DNA from: Campylobacter sp. RM6914
GTDB lineage: Bacteria > Campylobacterota > Campylobacteria > Campylobacterales > Campylobacteraceae
DNA: 64,000 nt
Reading direction: 5' to 3'
NCBI RefSeq assembly: GCF_004803835.1
Contig: NZ_CP012545.1
Span: 1,426,001 to 1,490,000, forward strand
Position numbers and translations under genes: made by a program. The notes beneath the pieces are model-generated. The model was not told the DNA's origin and made no database searches. It saw only the letters and a list, made by a program, of their open reading frames with translations. Each line of letters begins with the position of its first letter. Position 1 is the stretch's first letter. Of the stretch, positions 52,132 through 61,599 are shown piece after piece.

Positions 52132-53698
52132 AGGCTTTCCCGCTTTCTATCGCTTCAAGCACGATCTCTTTGGCATCCATAGGTGTTTTAACCACGTCTG
52201 CCGCATATAGTGCAAACATTGCGTTTAGCACGACTATATCAAGCTTTGCGCCCTTTACTTCGCCTCGCAAAGTCGCTTTTAAAATTTCGGCGTTTTCTTC
52301 GCTTGTGCCACCCTCTATGTCGGCGTGAAACGCTCTTTTAAAGCCAAATTGCTCCGGTGTTATGCGGTATTCTAAAATTTTACCGTCTCTTACCTCATGA
52401 ACTAACGTCTCATCGCAAAGTGTGATCTCATCCATGCCGTCCATACCGTGAACAACCAAGGCGTGTTTTCTACCAAGCTTTAAAAGAGTCTTTGCCATTA
52501 GTTCGTTCACCTCTTCAAGATAGTTGCCTACCATTTGAAATTTAAGTCCTAAATTCGGGTTTAAAAGCGGTCCTAGCATATTAAAGCAAGTGCCTATTTT
52601 CAGACGATCACGCACCTCTTTTACCTCAGCTGTTATTTTATGGAAAAACGCCGCATGGAAAAAGGCCAAATTTTCATTTCTGATCCTCTCGCGATTTTCA
52701 TCTATACTTGCGCTTAGTTTTACACCTAGCGCGCTTAACGTATCGCTACTGCCGCTTTTGCTTGTTATGGCTTTATTGCCGTGTTTTGCAACCTTTACAC
52801 CAAGACTAGCAAGTATAAACGCAACCGTAGTTGAAACATTTATAGTTTTTAACCTATCGCCTCCGGTACCAACTATATCAAACATATCGCTTGGGTCATT
52901 ATAAGTTATGGAGTATTTTAGGATATTTTGCACCAAAGCCGCAACGCTTTCAGGATAAAGGCTCTTTTCGCTTATAAGCACAAGCAAGCCGGCCAGCTGA
53001 ACAATGTCGTATTCTTTATCGTTTATAGCTTTGCAAATAACAGCGTAATCAGCCCCATCAAGCATCAGACCCTTTTGTAGTTTTATCATAAATGGTGCAA
53101 AATTTACCACTTCATTCTCCTTTATCATCTCTTTTTTGTTTATATTTAAAAAATTATCGATTATTTTTTTGCCATACTGTGAAAAATAGCTTTCAGGATG
53201 AAACTGAACACCGTATATTGGGCGATCTTTTACCTTTAAAGCCATCACTACGCCATCATCACTTACAGCCAAACACTCTAAATTTTCGCTAAGTTCATCG
53301 ACATAAAGCGAGTGATAGCGCATGACGCTAAATTTTTGCGGAAGTCCCGTAAATAATGGCTCGGCATTTAAAATTTCAATATCTGAAGTCTTACCATGAA
53401 AAGGCTTTTCAAGACGCTTTATCACACCGCCAAAACATAGTCCGATCGCTTGATGACCCAGACAAATTCCAAGTATCGGCTGGGTTAGATCTGACTTTAA
53501 AATTTTTAGACAAATTCCACTATCTTTTGGGTGTTTTGGGCCCGGGCTTAAAATTATTTTTGTAGGATTTAGTGACTTTATCTCACCAAGAGTAATTTTA
53601 TCGTTTCTAACACATAAAATTTCCTCATCGCTTAGATCCTCTAAATACTGTTTTACATTAAAAACAAAACTATCGTAATTATCAATTAAAAGTATCAT
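52103..53698 (-). CDS. trpGD: Fused anthranilate synthase glutaminase and anthranilate phosphoribosyltransferase
   Basis: A 531-residue two-domain protein. The glutamine amidotransferase domain is residues 1-190, with nucleophile C79 in GICLGHQAIG and the VQFHPES motif. The phosphoribosyltransferase domain is about 200-531, with GTGGDRLKTINVSTT, KHGNKAITSKSGSSD, and GPLLNP. It supplies ammonia to TrpE and then attaches phosphoribose to anthranilate. Start is the ATG at 53698, which overlaps the trpE stop (ATGA) and fits the usual N-terminus MILLIDNYDSF. The fusion is the same as in C. jejuni and E. coli TrpD. Confidence 0.95.
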   Translation of the reverse strand: MILLIDNYDSFVFNVKQYLEDLSDEEILCVRNDKITLGEIKSLNPTKIILSPGPKHPKDSGICLKILKSDLTQPILGICLGHQAIGLCFGGVIKRLEKPFHGKTSDIEILNAEPLFTGLPQKFSVMRYHSLYVDELSENLECLAVSDDGVVMALKVKDRPIYGVQFHPESYFSQYGKKIIDNFLNINKKEMIKENEVVNFAPFMIKLQKGLMLDGADYAVICKAINDKEYDIVQLAGLLVLISEKSLYPESVAALVQNILKYSITYNDPSDMFDIVGTGGDRLKTINVSTTVAFILASLGVKVAKHGNKAITSKSGSSDTLSALGVKLSASIDENRERIRNENLAFFHAAFFHKITAEVKEVRDRLKIGTCFNMLGPLLNPNLGLKFQMVGNYLEEVNELMAKTLLKLGRKHALVVHGMDGMDEITLCDETLVHEVRDGKILEYRITPEQFGFKRAFHADIEGGTSEENAEILKATLRGEVKGAKLDIVVLNAMFALYAADVVKTPMDAKEIVLEAIESGKAYEFFKRYTS

Positions 53699-55005
53699 CT
53701 TACCTCTTTGCAATTATCTCTAAAAACCCTAACGACACTGGCGCGTTTATGGCAAATTTCAGCGTATTCATTCTTTGGAGTAGAGTCATAAACTATACCA
53801 GCACCGGCTCCCACAAAAACATCTCTAAAGCCTTTTGTGTCGGTCTTTGCATTAAAAAATGCCGAGCGTATCAATATCGCCATTTGCACGTCACCGTTAA
53901 AATGTAAAAATCCTATACCGCCGCCATATATGCCTCTTTGAAGACCTTCAAGCTCAGATATGATCTGCATGGCACGAATTTTTGGCGTTCCACTAAGTGT
54001 TCCTGCAGGAAAAATACTTCTAATAACATCAAGCCACGAAAGGTTATCGCGGCAAATTCCATAAACCTCGCTTACGATATGCATAACACTCTCGTAATAC
54101 TGAATATGCATTGGATTTTTTACAACTACGCTTCTTGGCTTTGCCACATGTCCGATATCGTTTCGCGCCAGATCTATTAACATCTTATGTTCGGCTAGCT
54201 CTTTTTCATCGCTTAAAAGATCGTTTTTTAACCTCTCGTCTTCATTTGCATCGCTTCCTCTTGGACGAGTTCCTGCTATCGGTGCAACGAAAATTTTTTT
54301 ATCTCTCATTTCAAAAACAAGCTCAGGCGAAGAGCCTACGATATCGCCGTAAGGTGTGGGAAAATGAAACATATATGGGCTTGGATTAAGCGTGCTGAGT
54401 TTTTTATAAAACTCCACGCTATCTAAATTTGATGAGATTTTTAGCTGTTTTGCAAGAACAACTTGGAAAACATCGCCCGATCTTACATACTCTTTAGCTT
54501 TTTCAACAATATCTTCAAAATGTTTCTTTTCGGCATCTAAATCTGTTAAAATTTGAAATTTTGCCTCTTGATATTTACTCTCTAATGGCTTTAGCTCTTT
54601 TAAAAACTCGTAATAATCATTCTTATCGCCGTAAAATGTATAAATTTTACTCACTTTATCAAAATGTAAATAAGCATTTGCATTTGCGTAAAAAAACTCC
54701 GGAAATTCATATGCACACTCGCTAGGCTCGGCTATATCTTCAAAAAATTTAACACTTCCGTGAGCAAAAACACCAAAAAGACCCGCAAACGGAGCTTGGC
54801 TCTTTTGAAGATTTGCATTATAATATCCCACGAGTGCGTCTAAATCATAATTTTTAGCGTCAAAATATTCGCAGTCTATGCCGATTATCGCTTGAAATTT
54901 ATCTTCTGCAAGGTAGCTTTTAGGGAATTTGTTTTTGATCTGTTCGTAGTAAAAAATCGGTTCATATAAGAGCATTTGATTTCCGTTATAAAATTTTACT
55001 TTCAT
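53695..55005 (-). CDS. trpE: Anthranilate synthase component I
   Basis: A 436-residue chorismate-binding enzyme making anthranilate with the TrpG domain. The C-terminal catalytic half carries GDVFQVVLAKQ, SPSPYMFHF-like NPSPYMFHFP, APIAGTRPRG, DLARNDIG, and the FPAGTLSGTPK motif. It is slightly short at the N-terminus compared with E. coli TrpE (520 residues), which is usual for this lineage. First gene of the operon; the 126-bp upstream gap, shared with a divergent permease, contains no Trp-rich leader peptide, so attenuation is not supported. Confidence 0.95.
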   Translation of the reverse strand: MKVKFYNGNQMLLYEPIFYYEQIKNKFPKSYLAEDKFQAIIGIDCEYFDAKNYDLDALVGYYNANLQKSQAPFAGLFGVFAHGSVKFFEDIAEPSECAYEFPEFFYANANAYLHFDKVSKIYTFYGDKNDYYEFLKELKPLESKYQEAKFQILTDLDAEKKHFEDIVEKAKEYVRSGDVFQVVLAKQLKISSNLDSVEFYKKLSTLNPSPYMFHFPTPYGDIVGSSPELVFEMRDKKIFVAPIAGTRPRGSDANEDERLKNDLLSDEKELAEHKMLIDLARNDIGHVAKPRSVVVKNPMHIQYYESVMHIVSEVYGICRDNLSWLDVIRSIFPAGTLSGTPKIRAMQIISELEGLQRGIYGGGIGFLHFNGDVQMAILIRSAFFNAKTDTKGFRDVFVGAGAGIVYDSTPKNEYAEICHKRASVVRVFRDNCKEVR

Positions 55006-55131
55006 TATAAATAAAAAAGCTTTGCATTTTTTAAAATTTAAAATTCTTTTTACATTTTAAACAAAATCAATACGCATTTTACACAACTTTAAATTCATTT
55101 TGATAAAATTCGAGTTTTATAAGGACTTACC

Positions 55132-55872
55132 ATGCTATTTGCTCTTTTGTTGATTGTTGGCACATTTGTGGGCTTTATCTCGGGATTTTTCGGTATCGGA
55201 GGCGGGACTATCATAGTGCCTATCATGCTAGCTTTAGGCTATAACATCAAAACTGCTATAGGCATAAGCATAACGCAAATGTTAATGGGTGCTATCTTTG
55301 GCTCATACATGAACTATAAAGCCGGTCTTTTGCGTCTAAACAAAGGAATTTATCTAGGTCTTGGCGGCATGAGCGGGGCTAGTCTTAGCGGATATATCGT
55401 GGAGCTTGCACCTGAAATTTTACTAGAGAGTATCTTGCTTGCGACATTTGCTTTTTCTATTTTTAGACTTTATTTTACAACCGTCAGTGAAAATTCTTCA
55501 CCAAATACTTCAAATTTATTGCTATTTTTAGTAGGTTTTTCAGTTGGAGCTATAGCAATTAGTATCGGTATCGGCGGAGCGGTTTTTATAACACCTATTT
55601 TGGTTGGATTTTTAGGGTATGAGATGAAAAAGGCGATTTCCATGGGCGTCTTTTTTGTTATGTTTGCTTCTATTTCGGGATTTATTTCTATGGCATACCA
55701 TGGGCACGTGGAGTATGCAGAGGGCTTTACTTTGGGTATCGGTGCGCTTTTAGGAGTTTATTTTGGCACAAAAACAACTCACAAAACAGACAAAAAAGTT
55801 CTTAAAAAATGGTTCTTACTTCTTTATCTGGTCATGAGTTCGTTGATGATAAAAAAGATATTTTTTAGTTAA
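55132..55872 (+). CDS. TauE/SafE-family sulfite/sulfonate permease
   Basis: A 246-residue membrane protein with seven to eight hydrophobic segments and the repeated family motif: GFFGIGGGTIIVPIM near residue 20 and a second half-copy ISIGIGGAVFITPIL near residue 145. The family exports or imports sulfite, sulfoacetate or similar small anions; the substrate is not fixed by sequence. It is divergent from trpE, so the shared gap contains both promoters. Its end overlaps the convergent methyltransferase gene by 8 bp. Confidence 0.83.
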   Translation: MLFALLLIVGTFVGFISGFFGIGGGTIIVPIMLALGYNIKTAIGISITQMLMGAIFGSYMNYKAGLLRLNKGIYLGLGGMSGASLSGYIVELAPEILLESILLATFAFSIFRLYFTTVSENSSPNTSNLLLFLVGFSVGAIAISIGIGGAVFITPILVGFLGYEMKKAISMGVFFVMFASISGFISMAYHGHVEYAEGFTLGIGALLGVYFGTKTTHKTDKKVLKKWFLLLYLVMSSLMIKKIFFS

Positions 55873-57343
55873 AATTCTCTAAAAAATACGCCTCGCTTAG
55901 CTTGTTGCTAAGCTTATTTAAAAACTCATCCGCATTTTTTAGAGCAAGCGAGGTTTTTATCTCTTCAAGGCTATTTTGACCATCAAATTTTAATGCCGCT
56001 TTAGCCTCGCTAGGAGTTAGCTCAACTTTTAAATTTAGCTCATTTGCAAGCAGTATCACAGGACTTGGCTCGTTTATAAAATACTCAAGATAACGTGCAA
56101 CACAAGGTTTTATGCGAGTTTTACCCTTTTTGTATTTTACATGATGAAATTTCTTTGGCGCTATGCTAACATTTTGTGTGGCAAAAATTTCGATAAGTTG
56201 CGAATAAGTGCTTTGCAAATCCTGCTCTAACATATTTGATAGCTCTGACAAATTTAAACTTTGCGGATATGCGTTTTTTAATGCCTCATAAACTGCGTTA
56301 CCGCTTTTATCGTCTCTTGAGTGAAGGATAAAATTTAATTTACTAAATTCATTCACGCCGATATCCATATCAAAGTCACTCCTGTCGCCTAAAATTTCAC
56401 TCTTCATAACAAGACTTTTTCTAAACGAGCGATTAAGCATAAAATCCCTCATCTGCTCGCCCTCTATACGGCTTGGGTAGTTTTGCGAGATATGAGCGTC
56501 AAAGCGGTAAATCCCAAGACTGTTTCTAAAAATGTCATCAAGCCCTGCATCTATAAGATAGCAAAGCCCGCTCTTCTTAAGAGAAGCGGCAAATTTATAA
56601 AAATACATTGGGTCATTTGAAGTCTCTAAAAAATCATGCAAAACATAATAGTCATGTCCTTTTTTGATGATATTTTGCAAGAAATTTGCCTGAGTTAGTA
56701 AAAGCTGGGTACTATCTCTTAAGGTCGGATCATTTTGCGCTTGTAAATTTATCCTAAGATAATCACTTAAAAATTTAAGCTCTTTTTTTGCTTTTTCAAG
56801 TCTGCTTGTTTGATCTTTTTGAGTAGATGAAACAAATATCATATAATCACGCAAAATATCAAAACTCTTCCAACCCGGATAGACATTATATGAGATATAG
56901 GCTATGCCATTTTGGCTTAAAAGCTCGTGTATAAGGCGTAAGATAGCCTCTTTAACTTCATCGCAAACCCAGCTATAAAGCCCATGTGCGATAATATAGT
57001 CAAATTTGCCAAGCTTTTTCAACTTATCTTTGTCGATACTTAGGATATCTTTTTCGATAAGTTTAAAATTTTCAAGACCCATGCCTTTGGCTATCTCGTT
57101 ACCGACTTTAACCTGAGTGCTTGAGATATCAATACCAACAACATCGGCTTGGCTGTTATGGACTGCAAATGGAAGGATATTGCCACCGTAAGCGCAACCA
57201 AGCTCAAGCACACGAGCGATATTTGCCTTTGGTGCATCTAAGCCTAAAAATTCAGCTACCGACTGAAGTCTTAACGGCGAGCAGTCTGCAAACGCAGCTG
57301 AAAAATAAGGGAATTCATCATAGTATTCTTTTACGTTTTGCAT
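55865..57343 (-). CDS. SAM-dependent methyltransferase with regulatory domain
   Basis: A 492-residue protein. Residues 35-190 are a class I methyltransferase fold with motif I VLELGCAYGGN and the downstream VVGIDIS acidic strand. The region of about 210-300 matches the predicted methyltransferase regulatory domain often fused to it, and the C-terminus (about 400-492) is a winged-helix-like segment with SPVILLANELN. Substrate is unknown. The gap to the upstream DNA methylase is 23 bp, so they may be cotranscribed. It begins with YYDEFPYFSAAFADCSPLRL, typical of the group. Confidence 0.78.
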   Translation of the reverse strand: MQNVKEYYDEFPYFSAAFADCSPLRLQSVAEFLGLDAPKANIARVLELGCAYGGNILPFAVHNSQADVVGIDISSTQVKVGNEIAKGMGLENFKLIEKDILSIDKDKLKKLGKFDYIIAHGLYSWVCDEVKEAILRLIHELLSQNGIAYISYNVYPGWKSFDILRDYMIFVSSTQKDQTSRLEKAKKELKFLSDYLRINLQAQNDPTLRDSTQLLLTQANFLQNIIKKGHDYYVLHDFLETSNDPMYFYKFAASLKKSGLCYLIDAGLDDIFRNSLGIYRFDAHISQNYPSRIEGEQMRDFMLNRSFRKSLVMKSEILGDRSDFDMDIGVNEFSKLNFILHSRDDKSGNAVYEALKNAYPQSLNLSELSNMLEQDLQSTYSQLIEIFATQNVSIAPKKFHHVKYKKGKTRIKPCVARYLEYFINEPSPVILLANELNLKVELTPSEAKAALKFDGQNSLEEIKTSLALKNADEFLNKLSNKLSEAYFLENFN

Positions 57344-57366
57344 TTTTATCCTGGATTTATTGTTAT

Positions 57367-58461
57367 TTATGCTTTTTGTAAAACATAAAGCATCTCTTTG
57401 ACGTAAGTATCTCTTGCGCCCAAATTTCTACTACCTCTAAAGGCGTTATATCGTTGTTCTAAAATTTTTAGTTCGCCCATTTTGGCAAGATTATGGACAA
57501 AATTTTCTCTTGTTATAAAGCCCTCTGAGTTAAACGAGATAAGTACAAACCGCGCTTTTAGTGAATTTATAAGGTCAAAAAATGCTTCGGGCGCTTTTGT
57601 CTTTTGGTTGTAAACAGAGCGGTTCCAGTCTTGCGAGATACCGGATACTTTTGAAATTTCACTTGGTCTTTCGTTTTTAGCGATCAAATTTAGCATGAAG
57701 TAATTTGAACTATAAGGGTGCTGGTTATAAGGAGGATCAAGATATACAAGATCAAGCGTGTCAAGATCTGAAACAATGGCGTTTGCATCCTTTTGAAACA
57801 CCGTATACGGCACACTAAAATTTGAAAAAACAGGCATTTTAAGCAAGATATCGCCGGTTATTCGTTTTAATGCGTTTTGCCCCTCTCCTCCGTATTGTCC
57901 TATGCCCTGTTTGTTTTTATAAAATCCCTTAAACACGCCGCTTGTATTTGCGCGGTTGCTAGCCTCATAAAGCAAGGGTGCGATAAAGAATTTTTGCATT
58001 TCACAAGGTAGATCATCGATCAAATTTCTAGCCGTATCGATAAATATCGCATTTTTTCTAGTGTAAAAGGCACGTTCGCCTTTTTGTATGTTTTTATCAT
58101 CTTTTGGCGCATAAAGCTCTGTTATAAACCCTGGCTTTAGTTCCTTGTTTATACGCTTTACAAATGCTTGATATGATGCTTTTAAATGTGTCTTAAACTC
58201 TTCATCGGCATTGTATAGATAGCATTCGTTTGCTATACGCGAGTAAAGCTCGATGTCGTTTGCTATTATAAAATTTGAATGCTGTTTTAAAAACCTAGCC
58301 ACTATGCCAGAGCCTGAAAACAGATCACCACAGCTAAGTTTATCTTTATCAAGCTTGCTCTTGGCATACTTTACGCCCTGCCCGATAAGCCCGAGCAAGG
58401 CGCGTTTGTTGCCAAGATATGTTAAAATTTGTTCTTTTAAAAAGGCGGGATTTTCAGCCAT
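57367..58461 (-). CDS. Orphan D12-class DNA adenine methyltransferase (possibly CtsM-like)
   Basis: A 364-residue N6-adenine methylase. Motif [12 protein letters not shown] binds SAM (near residue 47), the N-terminal KRALLGLI segment is typical of the FokI/Dam class, and the catalytic motif IV is [16 protein letters not shown] restriction gene is not adjacent. C. jejuni has an orphan methylase of this type, CtsM, needed for efficient natural transformation; orthology is likely but I cannot prove it. Start is the ATG at 58461, 8 bp inside the end of serC; a TTG 12 bp further up is possible. Confidence 0.8.
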   Translation of the reverse strand: MAENPAFLKEQILTYLGNKRALLGLIGQGVKYAKSKLDKDKLSCGDLFSGSGIVARFLKQHSNFIIANDIELYSRIANECYLYNADEEFKTHLKASYQAFVKRINKELKPGFITELYAPKDDKNIQKGERAFYTRKNAIFIDTARNLIDDLPCEMQKFFIAPLLYEASNRANTSGVFKGFYKNKQGIGQYGGEGQNALKRITGDILLKMPVFSNFSVPYTVFQKDANAIVSDLDTLDLVYLDPPYNQHPYSSNYFMLNLIAKNERPSEISKVSGISQDWNRSVYNQKTKAPEAFFDLINSLKARFVLISFNSEGFITRENFVHNLAKMGELKILEQRYNAFRGSRNLGARDTYVKEMLYVLQKA

Positions 58462-59530
58462 TTTTACGAGCAAATTCTTTCATAAAATCAACCAAAACTT
58501 TTACATCGTTTTGACTTACGGCATTGTAGATTGAAGCACGTATGCCACCTAAATGACGATGTCCTTTAAGCCCTAGCATGTTGTGTTTAAGTGCTTCTTC
58601 TACAAACAAAGGCTCAAGGGTGGCATCAGGAGTGATGTTATAGCTTACATTCATTACTGAACGATGCTCTTTTTGTGCGTGTCCTTTGTAAAAGCCACTA
58701 GATCCGTCAATCGCATCATAAAGCAACTTAGCCTTAGCGTCATTACGAGCTTTTATGCCTTCTAGTCCGCCATTATCCATTATCCACTGCATTGTTAAAT
58801 TTAATAAATATATCGCAAATGTCGGCGGTGTATTATAAAGACTTTTTGCGTCCGCATGGGTTTTGTATCGTAAAAATGTCGGCACATTTTGACTACTTAC
58901 GCGCTCTATCAAATCCTTTCTTATTATCACGATAGTTACACCACTAGGACCGGCATTTTTCTGTGCTCCGCCGTATAAGATACCAATATCACTAAAATCA
59001 AGTGGCTGCGAGAAGAAGTCACTACTTGCATCAACAACAAGCGGTGCTTTACTTTTTGGAAGTGCTTTATACTGAGTGCCATATATCGTGTTGTTTGAGC
59101 AGATATAAGTATAGTCTGCATCATCGCCAAATTTTATCTCGGGGATATAGCTAAATTTATCATCTTCGCTTGAAGCTGCGACACGGACATTTACACCCAT
59201 TAGCTTTGCTTCTTTTATGGCCTTGTTTGTCCAAACGCCCGTGTTTGCATACTCACACACGCCGCCTTGACTTAAATTCATCGGTATCATAGCAAACTGC
59301 AAATGTGCTCCGCCTTGTAAAAATAGCACCTCATACTCATCGCCTATACCATAAAGCTTTTTAATCTTATCCATCGCGCCAAAATGCACCTCTTCATAGG
59401 TCTTTGAGCGATGTGAAATTTCCATAACAGAGTAACCCTCTCCTCTATAATCAACAAGCTCTGACTGCGCGTGTTCTAGCACGCTCAAAGGTAGTCCCGT
59501 AGGTCCTGCACTAAAATTTATCATTCTCAT
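58454..59530 (-). CDS. serC: Phosphoserine aminotransferase
   Basis: A 358-residue PLP enzyme making phosphoserine from phosphohydroxypyruvate and glutamate. The N-terminal [11 protein letters not shown], the LQGGAHLQF segment and the [14 protein letters not shown] segment holding the Schiff-base lysine are diagnostic. AGGAG precedes the ATG at 59530 by 7 nt. It lies 27 bp after xseA and overlaps the methylase gene. The xseA-serC order is the same as in C. jejuni by memory. Confidence 0.96.
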   Translation of the reverse strand: MRMINFSAGPTGLPLSVLEHAQSELVDYRGEGYSVMEISHRSKTYEEVHFGAMDKIKKLYGIGDEYEVLFLQGGAHLQFAMIPMNLSQGGVCEYANTGVWTNKAIKEAKLMGVNVRVAASSEDDKFSYIPEIKFGDDADYTYICSNNTIYGTQYKALPKSKAPLVVDASSDFFSQPLDFSDIGILYGGAQKNAGPSGVTIVIIRKDLIERVSSQNVPTFLRYKTHADAKSLYNTPPTFAIYLLNLTMQWIMDNGGLEGIKARNDAKAKLLYDAIDGSSGFYKGHAQKEHRSVMNVSYNITPDATLEPLFVEEALKHNMLGLKGHRHLGGIRASIYNAVSQNDVKVLVDFMKEFARKNG

Positions 59531-59557
59531 GTTTGCTCCTTAAATTTTGGCTGTTAT

Positions 59558-60721
59558 CTATAAAATTTTTGCTTTTTTAATGGCGTTTTGTCCGACAAGT
59601 TCTACTTCGTCGCCCGCTTGCAACTCTTCAAGTATAGCATTTGTGTTATTTAAGCGCACTTGAATTAAGCCTTTTGTGCTCTCAAAAAAGCTCTGGCGTG
59701 CCTTATATGTAGCATTTAACTCATTTATCTTGCTCTCAAGCTTTAAAATTTTACCCCTTAAAAGCATATCAAGCTTTTGAGAACTTGCTAAAATTTGTGC
59801 TATTTTAAGATCAATTTTGACTTTTAGGGCATTCGTAGAAAGCTTTGCCATGATAAAATTTAGTCTATTTTCAAGCTTTGAAATTTTTTGTAGCATAACC
59901 GTATCAAGCGACTTTTCAACAGCGTCTAAATATTGTAGAATTTCATTTTCATCTGGCAAAATTTGCATCATAGCAGCTGTTGGGGTCGGTGCCCTAAAGT
60001 CAGCCACAAAGTCACTTATGACATAGTCTATCTCATGCCCTATCGCCGATATTACAGGCGTTTTAGCGTCAAATATCGCCCTAGCAAGACCCTCATCGTT
60101 AAAACACCACAAGTCTTCCCTACTACCGCCTCCGCGCGCCAATATAATCACATCAACGCCATATCCGTCAGCTTTTTTAAGCGCACTTATGAGCGAGGTT
60201 GGTGCATTTTGACCTTGAGTTAATGCATCAAATATAAAAATTTCAGTCAGCTTCCAGCGAGAATTAGCGACCTTTAGCATGTCTTGTAAAGCCGCAGAAG
60301 TTGCCGAAGTAACAAGTGCGACCTTACGAGGCATACGCATAAGTTGTTTTTTGCAAGACGCGTCAAAAAGCCCCTCTTTTGATAGCTTTTCTTGGAGTTG
60401 CTTAAACGCAAGTTCTAGCTCGCCCTCGCCGTCAGGACGCATGGATGAGGCGATAAGCTGATAGCTCCCGCTTGGTGTATAAAGCGAAATTTTACCGTAA
60501 ATTTGCACCTTCATACCATCTTTAACGTCAAATTTAAGTTTGGCATTACTCATACGATACATTACGCACGAAATCGCCGCTCGCTCGTCCTTTAGTGCAA
60601 AATACCAATGCCCAGAGCCATGCTTTGTAAGACGCGAAATTTCACCGACTACTTCAACATACTCAAAATGCGTCTCAAGCAAAGCCTTAGCTTGTTCGTT
60701 TAACTCAGATACGCTTAGCAT
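59558..60721 (-). CDS. xseA: Exodeoxyribonuclease VII large subunit
   Basis: A 387-residue nuclease subunit that degrades single-stranded DNA. The N-terminal OB domain (about 15-95, VVGEISRLTKHGSGHWYFALKD) is followed by the catalytic core with GGGSREDLWCFNDE and AIGHEID...DFRAPTPTAA. A long coiled-coil stretch (about 260-350) holds the small subunits. Somewhat shorter than E. coli XseA (456). The partner xseB is not recognised nearby. Its ATG is overlapped by the stop of the 52-codon ORF upstream. Confidence 0.94.
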   Translation of the reverse strand: MLSVSELNEQAKALLETHFEYVEVVGEISRLTKHGSGHWYFALKDERAAISCVMYRMSNAKLKFDVKDGMKVQIYGKISLYTPSGSYQLIASSMRPDGEGELELAFKQLQEKLSKEGLFDASCKKQLMRMPRKVALVTSATSAALQDMLKVANSRWKLTEIFIFDALTQGQNAPTSLISALKKADGYGVDVIILARGGGSREDLWCFNDEGLARAIFDAKTPVISAIGHEIDYVISDFVADFRAPTPTAAMMQILPDENEILQYLDAVEKSLDTVMLQKISKLENRLNFIMAKLSTNALKVKIDLKIAQILASSQKLDMLLRGKILKLESKINELNATYKARQSFFESTKGLIQVRLNNTNAILEELQAGDEVELVGQNAIKKAKIL

Positions 60722-60873
60722 TTTGCACCGTTAAAATTTATTAAATCTTTGGCATAAATTTTTAGTGTATTCATAAATTTTTGAACGTTAATTACAATGT
60801 GTTTTTTCTTAAGCGTAGTAGATTTTAAAATTTTAAAATCAACCGCAGGCACAAGAAAAGACCAAGCGGTCAT
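60715..60873 (-). CDS. 52-residue ORF coupled to ubiE and xseA, unknown
   Basis: A short open frame filling the whole gap between ubiE and xseA. Its ATG shares a base with the ubiE stop (TAATG), and its TAA overlaps the xseA start region (ATGCTAA). Both ends are therefore arranged for translational coupling. The product begins MTAWSFLVPAVDF and is lysine-rich, ending NFNGAKC. It is not recognisably the exonuclease VII small subunit XseB, which would be the attractive guess by position. I found no family match by eye, and chance cannot be excluded. Confidence 0.4.
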   Translation of the reverse strand: MTAWSFLVPAVDFKILKSTTLKKKHIVINVQKFMNTLKIYAKDLINFNGAKC

Positions 60874-61583
60874 TAGCGCACTTTCTTTGCGATAAATAGC
60901 GTTGAGATATCCATACTAAAACCGCGACACACCTCAACTTCAAATCCCGCTTCATAAAGCTCATCACAAAAAGTCTTTGCGTCTAAGAAATTCTCTATCG
61001 AGCTTGGCAGGTATTCGTAAGCCTCTTTGTTTTTAGAGATAACTCCGCCTATACGAGGTAAAATTTTACTAAGATAAAAGTCCCTTATCGATGTTATAAG
61101 ACCTTTTTTACTGCGTTTTGTAAATTCAAGCACAACCACATAACCGCCTGGTTTTAAAACACGGTTAAACTCACGTAGTGCAGCCTTGCGCTCTACTACG
61201 TTTCTTATGCCATAACTTATACTTAAAATTTGAGCAAATTCATCACCTAAAGTCGTGTTATCCGCATAAGCTTCGATAAATTTAAAATCCGGAAATTTAA
61301 GTCTTGCAGCATCAAGCATGCCACTTGAAGGGTCAACCCCCACAAGCTCGTCTATATGAACTCCAAATTCACGTGCCATACTCTTCCAAATACCCATCAT
61401 ATCGCCTGTTCCACACGCTACGTCTACGATATTTATACTTTGTGCGCGAAATTTTTCAAGCATGTATCTGCAAGCAAATTTACGCCAGCTAACATCTATG
61501 CCAAGACTCAAAACACGATTTGCCAAGTCATAAGTAGGCGCTATCTCATTGAACATTTGAACTATTTTTTGTTGTTTTTCCAT
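60873..61583 (-). CDS. ubiE: Demethylmenaquinone methyltransferase UbiE/MenG type
   Basis: A 236-residue SAM methyltransferase that methylates the quinone ring at the end of menaquinone synthesis, the respiratory quinone of Campylobacter. Motif I is VDVACGTGDMM and the family signature YGIRNVVERKAALREFNRVLKPGG follows; the N-terminal FNEIAPTYDLANRVLSLGID is diagnostic. It ends in TAATG with the small ORF and lies about 17 bp after the CYTH-CHAD gene. Menaquinone here is probably made by the futalosine route, but that is not visible in the window. Confidence 0.94.
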   Translation of the reverse strand: MEKQQKIVQMFNEIAPTYDLANRVLSLGIDVSWRKFACRYMLEKFRAQSINIVDVACGTGDMMGIWKSMAREFGVHIDELVGVDPSSGMLDAARLKFPDFKFIEAYADNTTLGDEFAQILSISYGIRNVVERKAALREFNRVLKPGGYVVVLEFTKRSKKGLITSIRDFYLSKILPRIGGVISKNKEAYEYLPSSIENFLDAKTFCDELYEAGFEVEVCRGFSMDISTLFIAKKVR

Positions 61584-61599
61584 AAATTTTAAGACCTTT

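Noticed and set aside
55006-55131. Tryptophan attenuator leader before trpE
   Set aside because: The only short ORF near the start has no Trp codons and no terminator/antiterminator pair is visible.
60715-60873. Calling the small ORF xseB
   Set aside because: Position is suggestive, but the sequence lacks the two-helix, Glu/Leu-rich pattern of exonuclease VII small subunits.
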